From positions 1 through 10,975 of the forward strand of contig DZDB01000063.1 in assembly GCA_022736605.1 (NCBI GenBank): 10,975 bases of DNA, written 5' to 3'. The position numbers and the translations under genes are program-made. This DNA is from Sideroxydans lithotrophicus (GTDB taxonomy: Bacteria; Pseudomonadota; Gammaproteobacteria; Burkholderiales; Sulfuriferulaceae). Positions 6,037 through 10,975 of this stretch are shown here, in pieces. Below the pieces are notes generated by a model. The model saw only the letters and a list, made by a program, of their open reading frames with translations. It had not been told where the DNA came from and searched no databases. Each line of letters begins with the position of its first letter. Position 1 is the stretch's first letter.

Positions 6037-6936
6037 TTAAAAGTTGAAACCCACTTTCAAACGAACTTCCTGTTTGGTTTTTTCGATCAAGTGCAGGCTC
6101 ATATCGTCTTGCTGGGCAAATTTTTCACCGCCACCACGCAGCTGCGGCAGCCAGCTCAGCGTAAACCACCAGTTCTTGTCACCGTAATGCACATTCGGCC
6201 CGGCCTGCACGCTCCAGCGCTCCTGGCCGACCTCGGTTTCGAACTCGGTGTCATACAGTGCCTCGGCGCCGATAAACCACTTGGGCGCAATGCGATACGA
6301 CACACCGGTACCTAGCAGGATGCCGATTTCCATTTCCGGCTCGGTTGGCCAGTCAAATCCGGCTGGCAGATTGTCTATCGGCTTGCGCTTGGCATAAGTC
6401 GCCTCCATGCCGACGTTAGTCACCCAGATCAGTTGATCGTCGAGGAAGTTCTTCTGCCCCAACAACCAGCCTTCCATCGTGTATTTGTCCTTCTTCTGGC
6501 CAGAGTGCGGGTCAATCGTGGTGTAAGAACCAGACAGATAGCCTGCCAGGCCAAAATCGTCTTTCGCGGGACTCAAAAAATTGTACTTGGCCGACAGCTC
6601 GAATCCAGACAGTTTGAGCCCCGTATCGGCATCCTTGGGGACATAACCATCGATCAGGATGCCCTGCGTCTTGACTGACTGCCCGAGCAGGTACACGGCA
6701 CTGGTAAAGCGGTCGGTTACGCCGTACTCCAGCTCGGTTTTGCTGTCATACGCGGTATAGTCGCCAAAACCCTTGTCCCAACGCCGGGTAGTGGTTTGCA
6801 CCACTTCAGTCGCGCCTTTTGGCAGGGTTTCTGCCCCCCTCAAATAGCCAAACAGGCTTTCATCGGCATCCGCCAGCGTTGAAAACAGTGTTAGCGCAGC
6901 GACGCCGCCAATCTGGCCAAGTGTTGTGTATTTCAT
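6037..6936 (-). CDS. Outer-membrane beta-barrel protein, DUF6662-like
   Basis: A 299-residue precursor. Residues 1-24 look like a signal peptide (hydrophobic GGVAALTLFSTLA, cleavage after ADA). The mature start DESLFGYLRGAETLPKGATE, then TRRWDKGFGDYTAYDSKTEL and EYGVTDRFTSAVYL, resembles the family I know as DUF6662. Alternating aromatic/polar strands and the C-terminal VRLKVGFNF with a final Phe point to an outer-membrane barrel of about 12 strands. The function of the family is not established. ATG 6936 has AAGGA six bases before it. It is the first gene of the five-gene block and is separated from the FMN-binding gene by nine bases, so it is probably co-transcribed. It could provide an outer-membrane passage or scaffold for the redox module, which is inference from position only. 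Confidence 0.75.
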   Translation of the reverse strand: MKYTTLGQIGGVAALTLFSTLADADESLFGYLRGAETLPKGATEVVQTTTRRWDKGFGDYTAYDSKTELEYGVTDRFTSAVYLLGQSVKTQGILIDGYVPKDADTGLKLSGFELSAKYNFLSPAKDDFGLAGYLSGSYTTIDPHSGQKKDKYTMEGWLLGQKNFLDDQLIWVTNVGMEATYAKRKPIDNLPAGFDWPTEPEMEIGILLGTGVSYRIAPKWFIGAEALYDTEFETEVGQERWSVQAGPNVHYGDKNWWFTLSWLPQLRGGGEKFAQQDDMSLHLIEKTKQEVRLKVGFNF

Positions 6937-6997
6937 CGTTCATCCTTCGAGCAAGTCAGTAAAAAATATGGCTGGCTTGCCCGAAGGCTGGCTGGCT

Positions 6998-7022
6998 AAA
7001 AATGCTGGCGACGAGCGCCAGC
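6998..7022 (-). terminator. Intrinsic terminator after the hemP-bfd-bfr operon
   Basis: On the minus strand GCTGGCG and CGCCAGC form a seven-base-pair stem with a five-base loop (CTCGT), followed one base later by five T. It lies about 40 bases after the bfr stop and separates the iron operon from the barrel gene downstream. Direct copies of GCCAGCC follow it. Confidence 0.75.
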
Positions 7023-7031
7023 GGCAAGATT

Positions 7032-7081
7032 GCTTACATCTGGCTTTGCAGCCGCCGAGGCTTACATCTGGCTTTGCAGCC
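7032..7081. repeat. Tandem 22-base direct repeat covering the bfr stop codon
   Basis: The 22 bases at 7060-7081, which encode the last residues of Bfr (LQSQ and Met) and its TAA stop, recur without change at 7032-7053, a period of 28 bases. On the minus strand the coding copy folds as CTGGCT-GCAA-AGCCAG, a six-pair stem with a GNRA-type tetraloop. The downstream copy keeps the loop but only four pairs. The copy is non-coding, between stop and terminator. Confidence 0.85.
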
Positions 7082-7526
7082 AGTTTTGTATCCCCACTTT
7101 TTTCATCACATCGTGCTGGGTTTCGAGCCAGTCGATGTGTTCTTCGGTGTCTTCCAGAATATGGTTAAACACATCACGGGAGACGTAATCCTTGGCCTTT
7201 TCGCTGGCAGCGATGGCCGCCACCAGCGTGTCACGTGACCCCAGCTCCAGCTTGAGGTCACAGGCTATACACTCCTCGGCTTTTTCACCGATCATGAGTT
7301 TGCCCAATTCCTGCAAATTGGGCAGCCCTTCCAGAAACAGAATGCGCTCGATCAGCATGTCGGCGTGCTTCATTTCCTCGATCGATTCTTCGTATTCGTG
7401 CTTGCCCAGACTGGCAAATCCCCAGTTTTTGTACATGCGCGCATGCAGGAAATACTGGTTGATTGCGGTCAGCTCGTGTTGTAGCTGGCGGTTCAGGAAC
7501 TTGATGATGTCTGCATTGCCTTTCAT
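7062..7526 (-). CDS. bfr: Bacterioferritin, heme-binding type
   Basis: A 154-residue subunit of the 24-mer cytoplasmic iron-storage shell. The sequence follows the family from MKGNADIIKFLNRQLQHEL to the C-terminal VGIQNWLQSQM. Ligand positions, numbered as in E. coli Bfr: Glu18, Glu51, His54, Glu94 and His130 are present; Met52, the inter-subunit heme ligand, is present (EEMKHAD). Position 127 is Thr (DTEEHIDW) where Glu bridges the di-iron centre in E. coli. This substitution occurs in some Bfr subunits, and Glu128/Glu129 next to it might compensate. Iron oxidation by this subunit may therefore be reduced, with the second ferritin of the window as a possible partner. ATG 7526 is preceded by GAGGAG. 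The gene follows bfd after 11 bases and is the last gene before the terminator. Confidence 0.96.
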   Translation of the reverse strand: MKGNADIIKFLNRQLQHELTAINQYFLHARMYKNWGFASLGKHEYEESIEEMKHADMLIERILFLEGLPNLQELGKLMIGEKAEECIACDLKLELGSRDTLVAAIAASEKAKDYVSRDVFNHILEDTEEHIDWLETQHDVMKKVGIQNWLQSQM

Positions 7527-7537
7527 TGTTGGCCTCC

Positions 7538-7756
7538 TCAGGCTGCTTGCTGGTAGTGCGGTTGAATGGAAATAACGCGTTGATTTGCCTGTTGCTGCAA
7601 GGCGTCTTCCAGCACCGCTTTAGCCTCGCACGCGCACTTGCCGCATTGCGCGCTGACACCCAGACAGGCTTTCAGATCACGCATGCGACACGCGCCTTCA
7701 CAGACTGCGGCACGAATTGCACTGTCGGTAACGCCCTTGCAAATACAGATATACAT
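7538..7756 (-). CDS. bfd: Bacterioferritin-associated ferredoxin
   Basis: A 72-residue [2Fe-2S] protein that docks on bacterioferritin and passes electrons to reduce and release stored iron. The four cluster ligands are visible as Cys4-x-Cys6 (MYICICKGVTD) and Cys38-x2-Cys41 (SAQCGKCAC), the spacing of the BFD-like domain. Cys19, Cys23, Cys31 and Cys43 are additional. RDLKACLGVSAQCGKC is characteristic. The length is slightly above the 64-residue E. coli protein because of a short polar tail. ATG 7756 has AAGG nine bases upstream. It lies between hemP (17 bases) and bfr (11 bases), so its partner is encoded in the same transcript. Confidence 0.95.
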   Translation of the reverse strand: MYICICKGVTDSAIRAAVCEGACRMRDLKACLGVSAQCGKCACEAKAVLEDALQQQANQRVISIQPHYQQAA

Positions 7757-7773
7757 GCGATTTCGCCTTTTGG

Positions 7774-7965
7774 CTATTTGGTGAGAATGAGCTTGCCGTT
7801 GCGCGTACGACGCAGGCGATACTGCTCGCCGCTGTGGGAAATCAACACCTCGTCGCTGCTGTCGAACAGCTTTTCACTGCGGATTGGCAGCGTGCGATCC
7901 AGTACCAGATAACGGCGTTCGTTTGCACTTGTCGCCTGCCCGATAGAACCAGTTGGGTTATCCAT
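7774..7965 (-). CDS. hemP: Hemin uptake protein HemP
   Basis: A 63-residue protein of the HemP family. The conserved core is visible: IRSEKLFDSSDEVLISHSGE followed by the C-terminal YRLRRTRNGKLILTK (residues 49-63). HemP is a small protein associated with heme uptake in many proteobacteria; in some species it has been reported to act as an activator of the heme-receptor gene. Here no heme receptor gene is next to it; bfd and bfr follow instead. I chose ATG 7965 (MDNPTGSIGQ) with AGG about nine bases upstream. A TTG at 8007 would start within the -10 region of the promoter and is rejected. Two Fur-box-like sequences lie upstream, so iron repression is expected. Confidence 0.93.
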   Translation of the reverse strand: MDNPTGSIGQATSANERRYLVLDRTLPIRSEKLFDSSDEVLISHSGEQYRLRRTRNGKLILTK

Positions 7966-7991
7966 AATTGCGCGCCTGTTTTGAATCTTAA

Positions 7992-8010
7992 TAGGAATGA
8001 TTCGCAATAT
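7992..8010 (-). promoter_or_regulatory. Fur-box-like operator overlapping the hemP promoter
   Basis: On the minus strand this reads ATATTGCGAATCATTCCTA, with a perfect GAATCATTC palindrome and the ATTGCGAATCATT form seen in many proteobacterial Fur sites. It overlaps the -10 box and likely start point of the hemP operon, so bound Fur-Fe would block transcription. The assignment rests on sequence similarity only. Confidence 0.65.
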
Positions 8011-8034
8011 TACACAGCTTTAAATTCTGTGCAA
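8007..8034 (-). promoter_or_regulatory. Sigma70-like promoter of hemP-bfd-bfr
   Basis: On the minus strand TTGCAC (8034-8029) is followed after 16 bases by TAATAT (8012-8007), close to the sigma70 consensus. A start point would fall around 7998-8001, inside the Fur-like palindrome and about 35 bases before the hemP ATG. The spacer contains a small inverted repeat, CACAG/CTGTG. Confidence 0.6.
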
Positions 8035-8041
8035 GTGTTTT

Positions 8042-8056
8042 TGAGAATAATTCTTA
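8042..8056. promoter_or_regulatory. Second Fur-box-like palindrome upstream of the hemP -35 box
   Basis: TGAGAATAATTCTTA matches the 7-1-7 Fur consensus TGATAATnATTATCA at 11 or 12 of 14 fixed positions. It lies just upstream of the -35 box and overlaps the last codons and stop of ampD. Two sites flanking the promoter suggest cooperative repression. Confidence 0.6.
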
Positions 8057-8587
8057 TTTGATTAGATCAGGACGCGCAACACGCGACCAGTCAAAGCACA
8101 CACCAGGGTCGGTTTTACGACCCGGCGCAATGTCCGAATGGCCCGCGATGTCAAATGCAGGATAAATTAGTTTGAGCTGCGCGATCAGCGCGTTAAGTTG
8201 GCGGTATTGGGCGTCGGTAAACGGCGTTTGGTCGTCGCCTTCCAGCTCGACGCCGAGGGAAAAATCGTTGCAACGTTCCCAGCCGCGCCAGATCGATACG
8301 CCCGCATGCCAGGCGCGCTTGCTACACGGCACAAACTGGATCAGTTCGCCGTCGCGCCGGATGAAAAAATGCGCCGAGACACGCAGCCCGGCGATCGTGG
8401 CGTAATACGGATGCGCTGCCGGATCGAGCCGGTTGGTGAACAGCTCAATCACGCCGTCACCACCGTATTCGCCCGGCGGCAAGGAAATATTGTGCACCAC
8501 CAGCAACCGCACATCCGCCGGATTCGCGCGCCAGTCGCAATTGGGTGTAGCGATAAAGCGCACGCCAGGCAACACCCCATTATTCAT
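8054..8587 (-). CDS. ampD: 1,6-anhydro-N-acetylmuramyl-L-alanine amidase AmpD
   Basis: A 177-residue cytoplasmic zinc amidase that cleaves the stem peptide from anhydro-muropeptides during peptidoglycan recycling; its loss induces AmpC beta-lactamase in species that carry the AmpR system. Zinc ligands are His32 (LLVVHNISLPPGEYGG), His150 (IAGHSDIAPGRKTDPG) and Asp160, with Glu114 (SLGVELEG) and Lys158 as catalytic residues, matching the known enzyme numbering to within a few positions. SAHFFIRRDGELIQFVP and RAWHAGVSIWRGWERCND are further family signatures. I chose ATG 8587 with GAGGAG five bases upstream; the codon before it is TTG and is not needed. The ATG shares one base with the stop of the thioredoxin-fold gene (TGATG), so the two are translationally coupled. 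The stop lies in the upstream Fur-like site of hemP. I see no terminator after it. Confidence 0.95.
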   Translation of the reverse strand: MNNGVLPGVRFIATPNCDWRANPADVRLLVVHNISLPPGEYGGDGVIELFTNRLDPAAHPYYATIAGLRVSAHFFIRRDGELIQFVPCSKRAWHAGVSIWRGWERCNDFSLGVELEGDDQTPFTDAQYRQLNALIAQLKLIYPAFDIAGHSDIAPGRKTDPGVCFDWSRVARPDLIK

Positions 8588-8925
8588 CAAGGCTCCTCGT
8601 GCGCCGGTTCGCGCAGCGCGTGGTCGATGGCCGCAGCGAAGATGCCCGGCGCCGGTTCGGCGTGCAGCGGTGCATGAAACCGGCCATCGACAAACAGAAA
8701 CAGGCTGGGCAGGTGAAACACCTCGTATTCGCGCGCCAGTGCCGTGCTGGTTTGTACATCGACTTTATACAGCCGGGCCACGCGCCCTGCCGTCAGCGCA
8801 GGCAAGATAGATTCCAGCCGACGGCAGCTGCCACAGTCCGGCCCACTGAACATGACCAGACTCACGCCCGCGCTTTGTGCAAGCTGTGGATGGAAATCAA
8901 ATTCCGTGAGTTCGCTGAACTGCAT
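8587..8925 (-). CDS. Thioredoxin-fold protein with CGSC active site
   Basis: A 112-residue protein with the thioredoxin layout: strand VSLVMFSGPDC, active site Cys31-Gly-Ser-Cys34, helix RRLESILPAL, strand ARLYKVDVQTS, and the cis-proline loop HLPSLFLFVDG (Pro73). CGSC replaces the CGPC of classical thioredoxin, so the redox potential may differ. There is no signal peptide, so it should be cytoplasmic, acting in thiol-disulphide exchange or as a redox sensor; the substrate is unknown. ATG 8925 directly follows the stop of the glycosyltransferase gene (TAAATG), without a clear Shine-Dalgarno sequence, which suggests coupling. It overlaps ampD by one base. Confidence 0.88.
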   Translation of the reverse strand: MQFSELTEFDFHPQLAQSAGVSLVMFSGPDCGSCRRLESILPALTAGRVARLYKVDVQTSTALAREYEVFHLPSLFLFVDGRFHAPLHAEPAPGIFAAAIDHALREPAHEEP

Positions 8926-9909
8926 TTATTCAATCGTCGCCATTACCCGCACCAGCGCGCCAACCTGCGCAGATACCCAGGTGCTGGCCTGTGCAGTTAA
9001 TTGCGCGCGATAAGCCGGGTCGTCGATCAGGCGCTGCGCATGGGCAAAAATCTGCTCGTTGTCGTCACCCGCCAGCACCACGCCTGCCGCCAGTGCCGCC
9101 GCGACCACCGGGTCGTCGCGGTGCGCGCTGCCGACAATCACCGGTTTGCCATGCAACATCGGCGAGACGATATCCGGCGTGTTACGCGCGTTTGGATGCA
9201 AGGTACCGCCCGCCACCACAAAATCAACACAGGCATACAAGCCTTCCAGCGGCAGGCTGTCCTCGACGTAATACACGCGCGTCTTGATCGGTACGAACGA
9301 GGTTGACAGGCGCGCATGACGGATGGTTTGCAGGCGGTATTTGATCGACTCGCGGTAGACCGGCTCGCAGCGTTCACGGTCGCGTGGCGCCAGAATCATC
9401 AGACCCATCTTGTGTCGCATCATGCGGCTGAACAGGGCATAGGCAATGTCTTCCTCATCTTCGCCAGTGGCAGCGAAATAGCCCACCCAGCGACCGCCGT
9501 CGCGCTGTTCCTTGAGGCGCGCGCACAGCGACGGGTCATTTACCAACTCTGGCAACTGCCCGATGCCCGCCTGCGTCGCCGCCACGTCGTGCGCACTGAT
9601 CCACCAGGCCGGACAATCCGCAGCCTGCATGAGGCTGACATGCGTGTCGTCCAGCCCCAGCACGATCAAGCGCTGCGGGCGAATTTTCTTGAGACGCTCT
9701 GTGGCGTTCTCAGCGCTGAATACAATCTGCGGCAAACTGCCTGAATATGTACCATCCAATTGCGCCACCGCCACATTGCCGAAGCGCGCCTGCAGCGCCG
9801 CCAGCAAAGCGTCCGTGCGTGCCAGTGTCGCGGCGTCGGCCAGCACCAGCGAACTGCCCGCCACGCCCGCAGGCAGCTTGTTGAATCCGAGTAAATCCAG
9901 CAACCCCAT
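8926..9909 (-). CDS. WaaA (Kdo transferase)-like glycosyltransferase, shortened N-terminal lobe
   Basis: A 327-residue protein whose C-terminal lobe follows the GT30 Kdo-transferase pattern: GRWVGYFAATGEDEEDIAYAL and MILAPRDRERCEPV (nucleotide-sugar lobe), then SLPLEGLYACVDFVVAGGTL and a site at 234-246 reading GGTLHPNARNTPD where WaaA has GGSLVPxGGHNxLEP, then GKPVIVGSAH. WaaA is about 420 residues with an N-terminal membrane anchor and a catalytic Glu in the first lobe. Here the first lobe is about 100 residues shorter, no anchor is seen, and the Gly-rich acceptor motif is changed. It is probably a paralogue, not the main Kdo transferase; donor and acceptor are unknown. I chose ATG 9909 (MGLLDLLGFNKLP), with GGA about seven bases upstream. 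An in-frame ATG at 10011 would use almost all of the divergent intergenic region. It heads the unit with the thioredoxin-fold gene and ampD. Confidence 0.75.
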   Translation of the reverse strand: MGLLDLLGFNKLPAGVAGSSLVLADAATLARTDALLAALQARFGNVAVAQLDGTYSGSLPQIVFSAENATERLKKIRPQRLIVLGLDDTHVSLMQAADCPAWWISAHDVAATQAGIGQLPELVNDPSLCARLKEQRDGGRWVGYFAATGEDEEDIAYALFSRMMRHKMGLMILAPRDRERCEPVYRESIKYRLQTIRHARLSTSFVPIKTRVYYVEDSLPLEGLYACVDFVVAGGTLHPNARNTPDIVSPMLHGKPVIVGSAHRDDPVVAAALAAGVVLAGDDNEQIFAHAQRLIDDPAYRAQLTAQASTWVSAQVGALVRVMATIE

Positions 9910-9972
9910 GTAGCAATCCGATCTCGCTTGAAAGGCCAGACTGTACGGGATAAGGCCGACCTCGGGCAAGCC

Positions 9973-9981
9973 TGTTAAAAT
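9973..9981 (+). promoter_or_regulatory. Extended -10 promoter candidate for the antiporter gene
   Basis: TGTTAAAAT is a TGn extended -10 element with TAAAAT, close to TATAAT, 29 bases before the antiporter ATG. No good -35 box stands at the right distance, which extended -10 promoters tolerate. The 100-base divergent region otherwise shows no operator that I recognise. Confidence 0.4.
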
Positions 9982-10009
9982 CGCGTTTTTGTGTTGCAGG
10001 ACGCCGCCC

Positions 10010-10975
10010 ATGCTTTGGCTCGAATTGTTTGCTTATTTAATCCTCATCCTCATCGCAGCCGAGGTGTTCGTCAACGCACTGGAGCACCTGGGTGAAAAAC
10101 TGAAAATCTCCGAAGGCGTGACCGGCTCGATCTTCGCCGCCGTCGGCACGGCGCTGCCTGAAACCCTGGTGCCGCTGCTGGCGATTTTTGCCGGCACACA
10201 AAACGCCAAAATCAACGAGGAAATCGGCGTCGGCGCGATCTTGGGTGCACCGTTGATGCTGTCGACGCTGACGCTGTTTCTGGTCAGTCTGGCGGTCATC
10301 AAGGCGCGTGGCTTCAACGGCAAATTCACGCCCGAACATACTGGCCTGACACGCGACCTGAACTTCTTCCTCGGCGCCTTCGTGTTGGCTTGCATTGCCC
10401 TGTTCATCCCGCATGATTCGATGGAAATCCGCATCGCGTTTTCCTTCATCATGGTGTTGATCTACTTCGTCTATATCATGGTCACGCTACGCGCCTCGGC
10501 GGCACTGGTTGAAGACGGCCACGGCACCGAAGCGGATGCGCCGATGCTGCTCGCCCGCATCGGTATTCCCACCAATCTCGGTACCATCATCCTCCAGCTC
10601 GGCCTCGGCCTTGGCCTGCTGGTGCTGGGTGCGGAAGGCTTTATCCACGGCATCGAACAGGCCGCGCCGATACTCGGCATCTCCGCCCTGCTGCTGTCGT
10701 TGATGATCGTGCCGCTGGCTACCGAGCTGCCGGAAAAGGTCAACAGCATCCTGTGGATCCGCAAACGCAAAGACACGCTGGCATTCGGCAACGTCACCGG
10801 TGCCATGGTATTCCAGGGCACGCTGCTGCCCGCCATCGGCATCTCGCTGACGCCGTGGATCCCGCAAAAGGAAGTGCTGGCAGGCGTCGTCATCACCCTG
10901 GTCGCTGCCGCCTGGTTACGTTTGATGCTCGCGCGCGGACAATTGCGTGTATGGCATCTGTGGGTCAATGGCGGG
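10010..10975 (+). CDS. Sodium/calcium antiporter-like membrane protein (CaCA family), 3' end outside window
   Basis: An open frame of 322 codons without a stop up to the window edge, the only plus-strand gene. It encodes a polytopic inner-membrane protein with the two alpha-repeats of the Ca2+:cation antiporter family. The first reads VGTALPETLVPLLAIFAG, with the acidic motif GTALPE at 46-51. The second reads VPLATELPEKVNSILWI, with PLATELPE at 235-242. The inverted repeats each donate a Glu to the ion site in NCX-type exchangers. A charged cytoplasmic loop (LVEDGHGTEADAP) separates the halves. Hydrophobic segments before and after agree with about 10 helices. ATG 10010 is preceded by AGGA at eight bases. 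The ion specificity cannot be told from sequence; Ca2+ or other divalent cation export against Na+ or H+ is the family activity. It diverges from the glycosyltransferase gene. Confidence 0.9.
   Translation, partial: MLWLELFAYLILILIAAEVFVNALEHLGEKLKISEGVTGSIFAAVGTALPETLVPLLAIFAGTQNAKINEEIGVGAILGAPLMLSTLTLFLVSLAVIKARGFNGKFTPEHTGLTRDLNFFLGAFVLACIALFIPHDSMEIRIAFSFIMVLIYFVYIMVTLRASAALVEDGHGTEADAPMLLARIGIPTNLGTIILQLGLGLGLLVLGAEGFIHGIEQAAPILGISALLLSLMIVPLATELPEKVNSILWIRKRKDTLAFGNVTGAMVFQGTLLPAIGISLTPWIPQKEVLAGVVITLVAAAWLRLMLARGQLRVWHLWVNGG

Noticed and set aside
6937..6997. Dedicated promoter for the five-gene block
   Set aside because: The region has an AT-rich stretch and direct GCCAGCC copies but no convincing -35/-10 pair or Fur site; a promoter is expected here after the terminator but I cannot locate it.
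8013..8031. CACAG/CTGTG inverted repeat as terminator of ampD or separate operator
   Set aside because: Only five base pairs with a nine-base AT loop, located in the promoter spacer; too weak to call independently.
9910..10011. In-frame extension of the WaaA-like protein to ATG 10011
   Set aside because: It would fill the divergent promoter region and overlap the first codon of the antiporter; the extra residues show no domain.
10033..10968. Minus-strand open frames up to 165 codons
   Set aside because: They are antisense to the antiporter gene, which shows both alpha-repeats and a ribosome-binding site.
1..10975. CRISPR, tRNA/rRNA, insertion sequence or defence genes
   Set aside because: No regularly spaced repeats, cloverleaf sequences, transposase or nuclease motifs were seen on either strand.

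Overview
The window looks like the chromosome of a Gram-negative proteobacterium, most likely a betaproteobacterium. The grounds are outer-membrane barrels with signal peptides and C-terminal Phe, an AmpD muropeptide amidase, a Kdo-transferase-like glycosyltransferase, a HemP/Bfd/Bfr set of the kind found in Beta- and Gammaproteobacteria, and a moderately high GC content. No genus is claimed. Fourteen genes run on the minus strand and one, cut by the right edge, runs on the plus strand. I saw no rRNA, tRNA, CRISPR array, transposase, integrase or phage gene.

Right part (8054-10975). A CaCA-type sodium/calcium antiporter gene (plus strand) diverges from a minus-strand unit: a short WaaA-like glycosyltransferase, a small thioredoxin-fold protein and ampD. 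These three abut or overlap by one base.

Centre right (6998-8056). A compact iron operon, hemP-bfd-bfr, is preceded by a sigma70-like promoter with one Fur-box-like palindrome at its -10/start region and another upstream. It ends in a clear intrinsic terminator. A 22-base piece of the bfr 3' end, stop codon included, is repeated just downstream.

Centre (2727-6936). Five tightly packed or overlapping genes form the most interesting block: an outer-membrane barrel (DUF6662-like), an exported FMN-binding-domain protein with the SGAT flavinylation motif, an ApbE flavin transferase, a four-helix membrane protein with histidines placed as in bis-His diheme b cytochromes, and a Cys-rich coiled-coil DUF2325 protein. 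I infer a membrane-to-periplasm electron-transfer module. Its acceptor is unknown; ferric iron is one candidate because iron genes flank it on both sides.

Left part (1-2616). A phosphate-selective-porin-like outer-membrane channel is followed by a second bacterioferritin-like protein, a short CDF-like cation transporter without the usual cytoplasmic domain, and the start of an unrecognised single-span membrane protein that leaves the window. A strong hairpin and a duplicated ribosome-binding-site-like sequence lie between the porin and the ferritin gene.

Taken together, the window appears to be a metal (iron) handling neighbourhood: heme/iron uptake regulation (HemP), storage and release (two ferritins, Bfd), possible metal transport (CDF-like), and a flavin/heme redox chain. 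The shared purpose is inferred from gene order and content and has not been shown.
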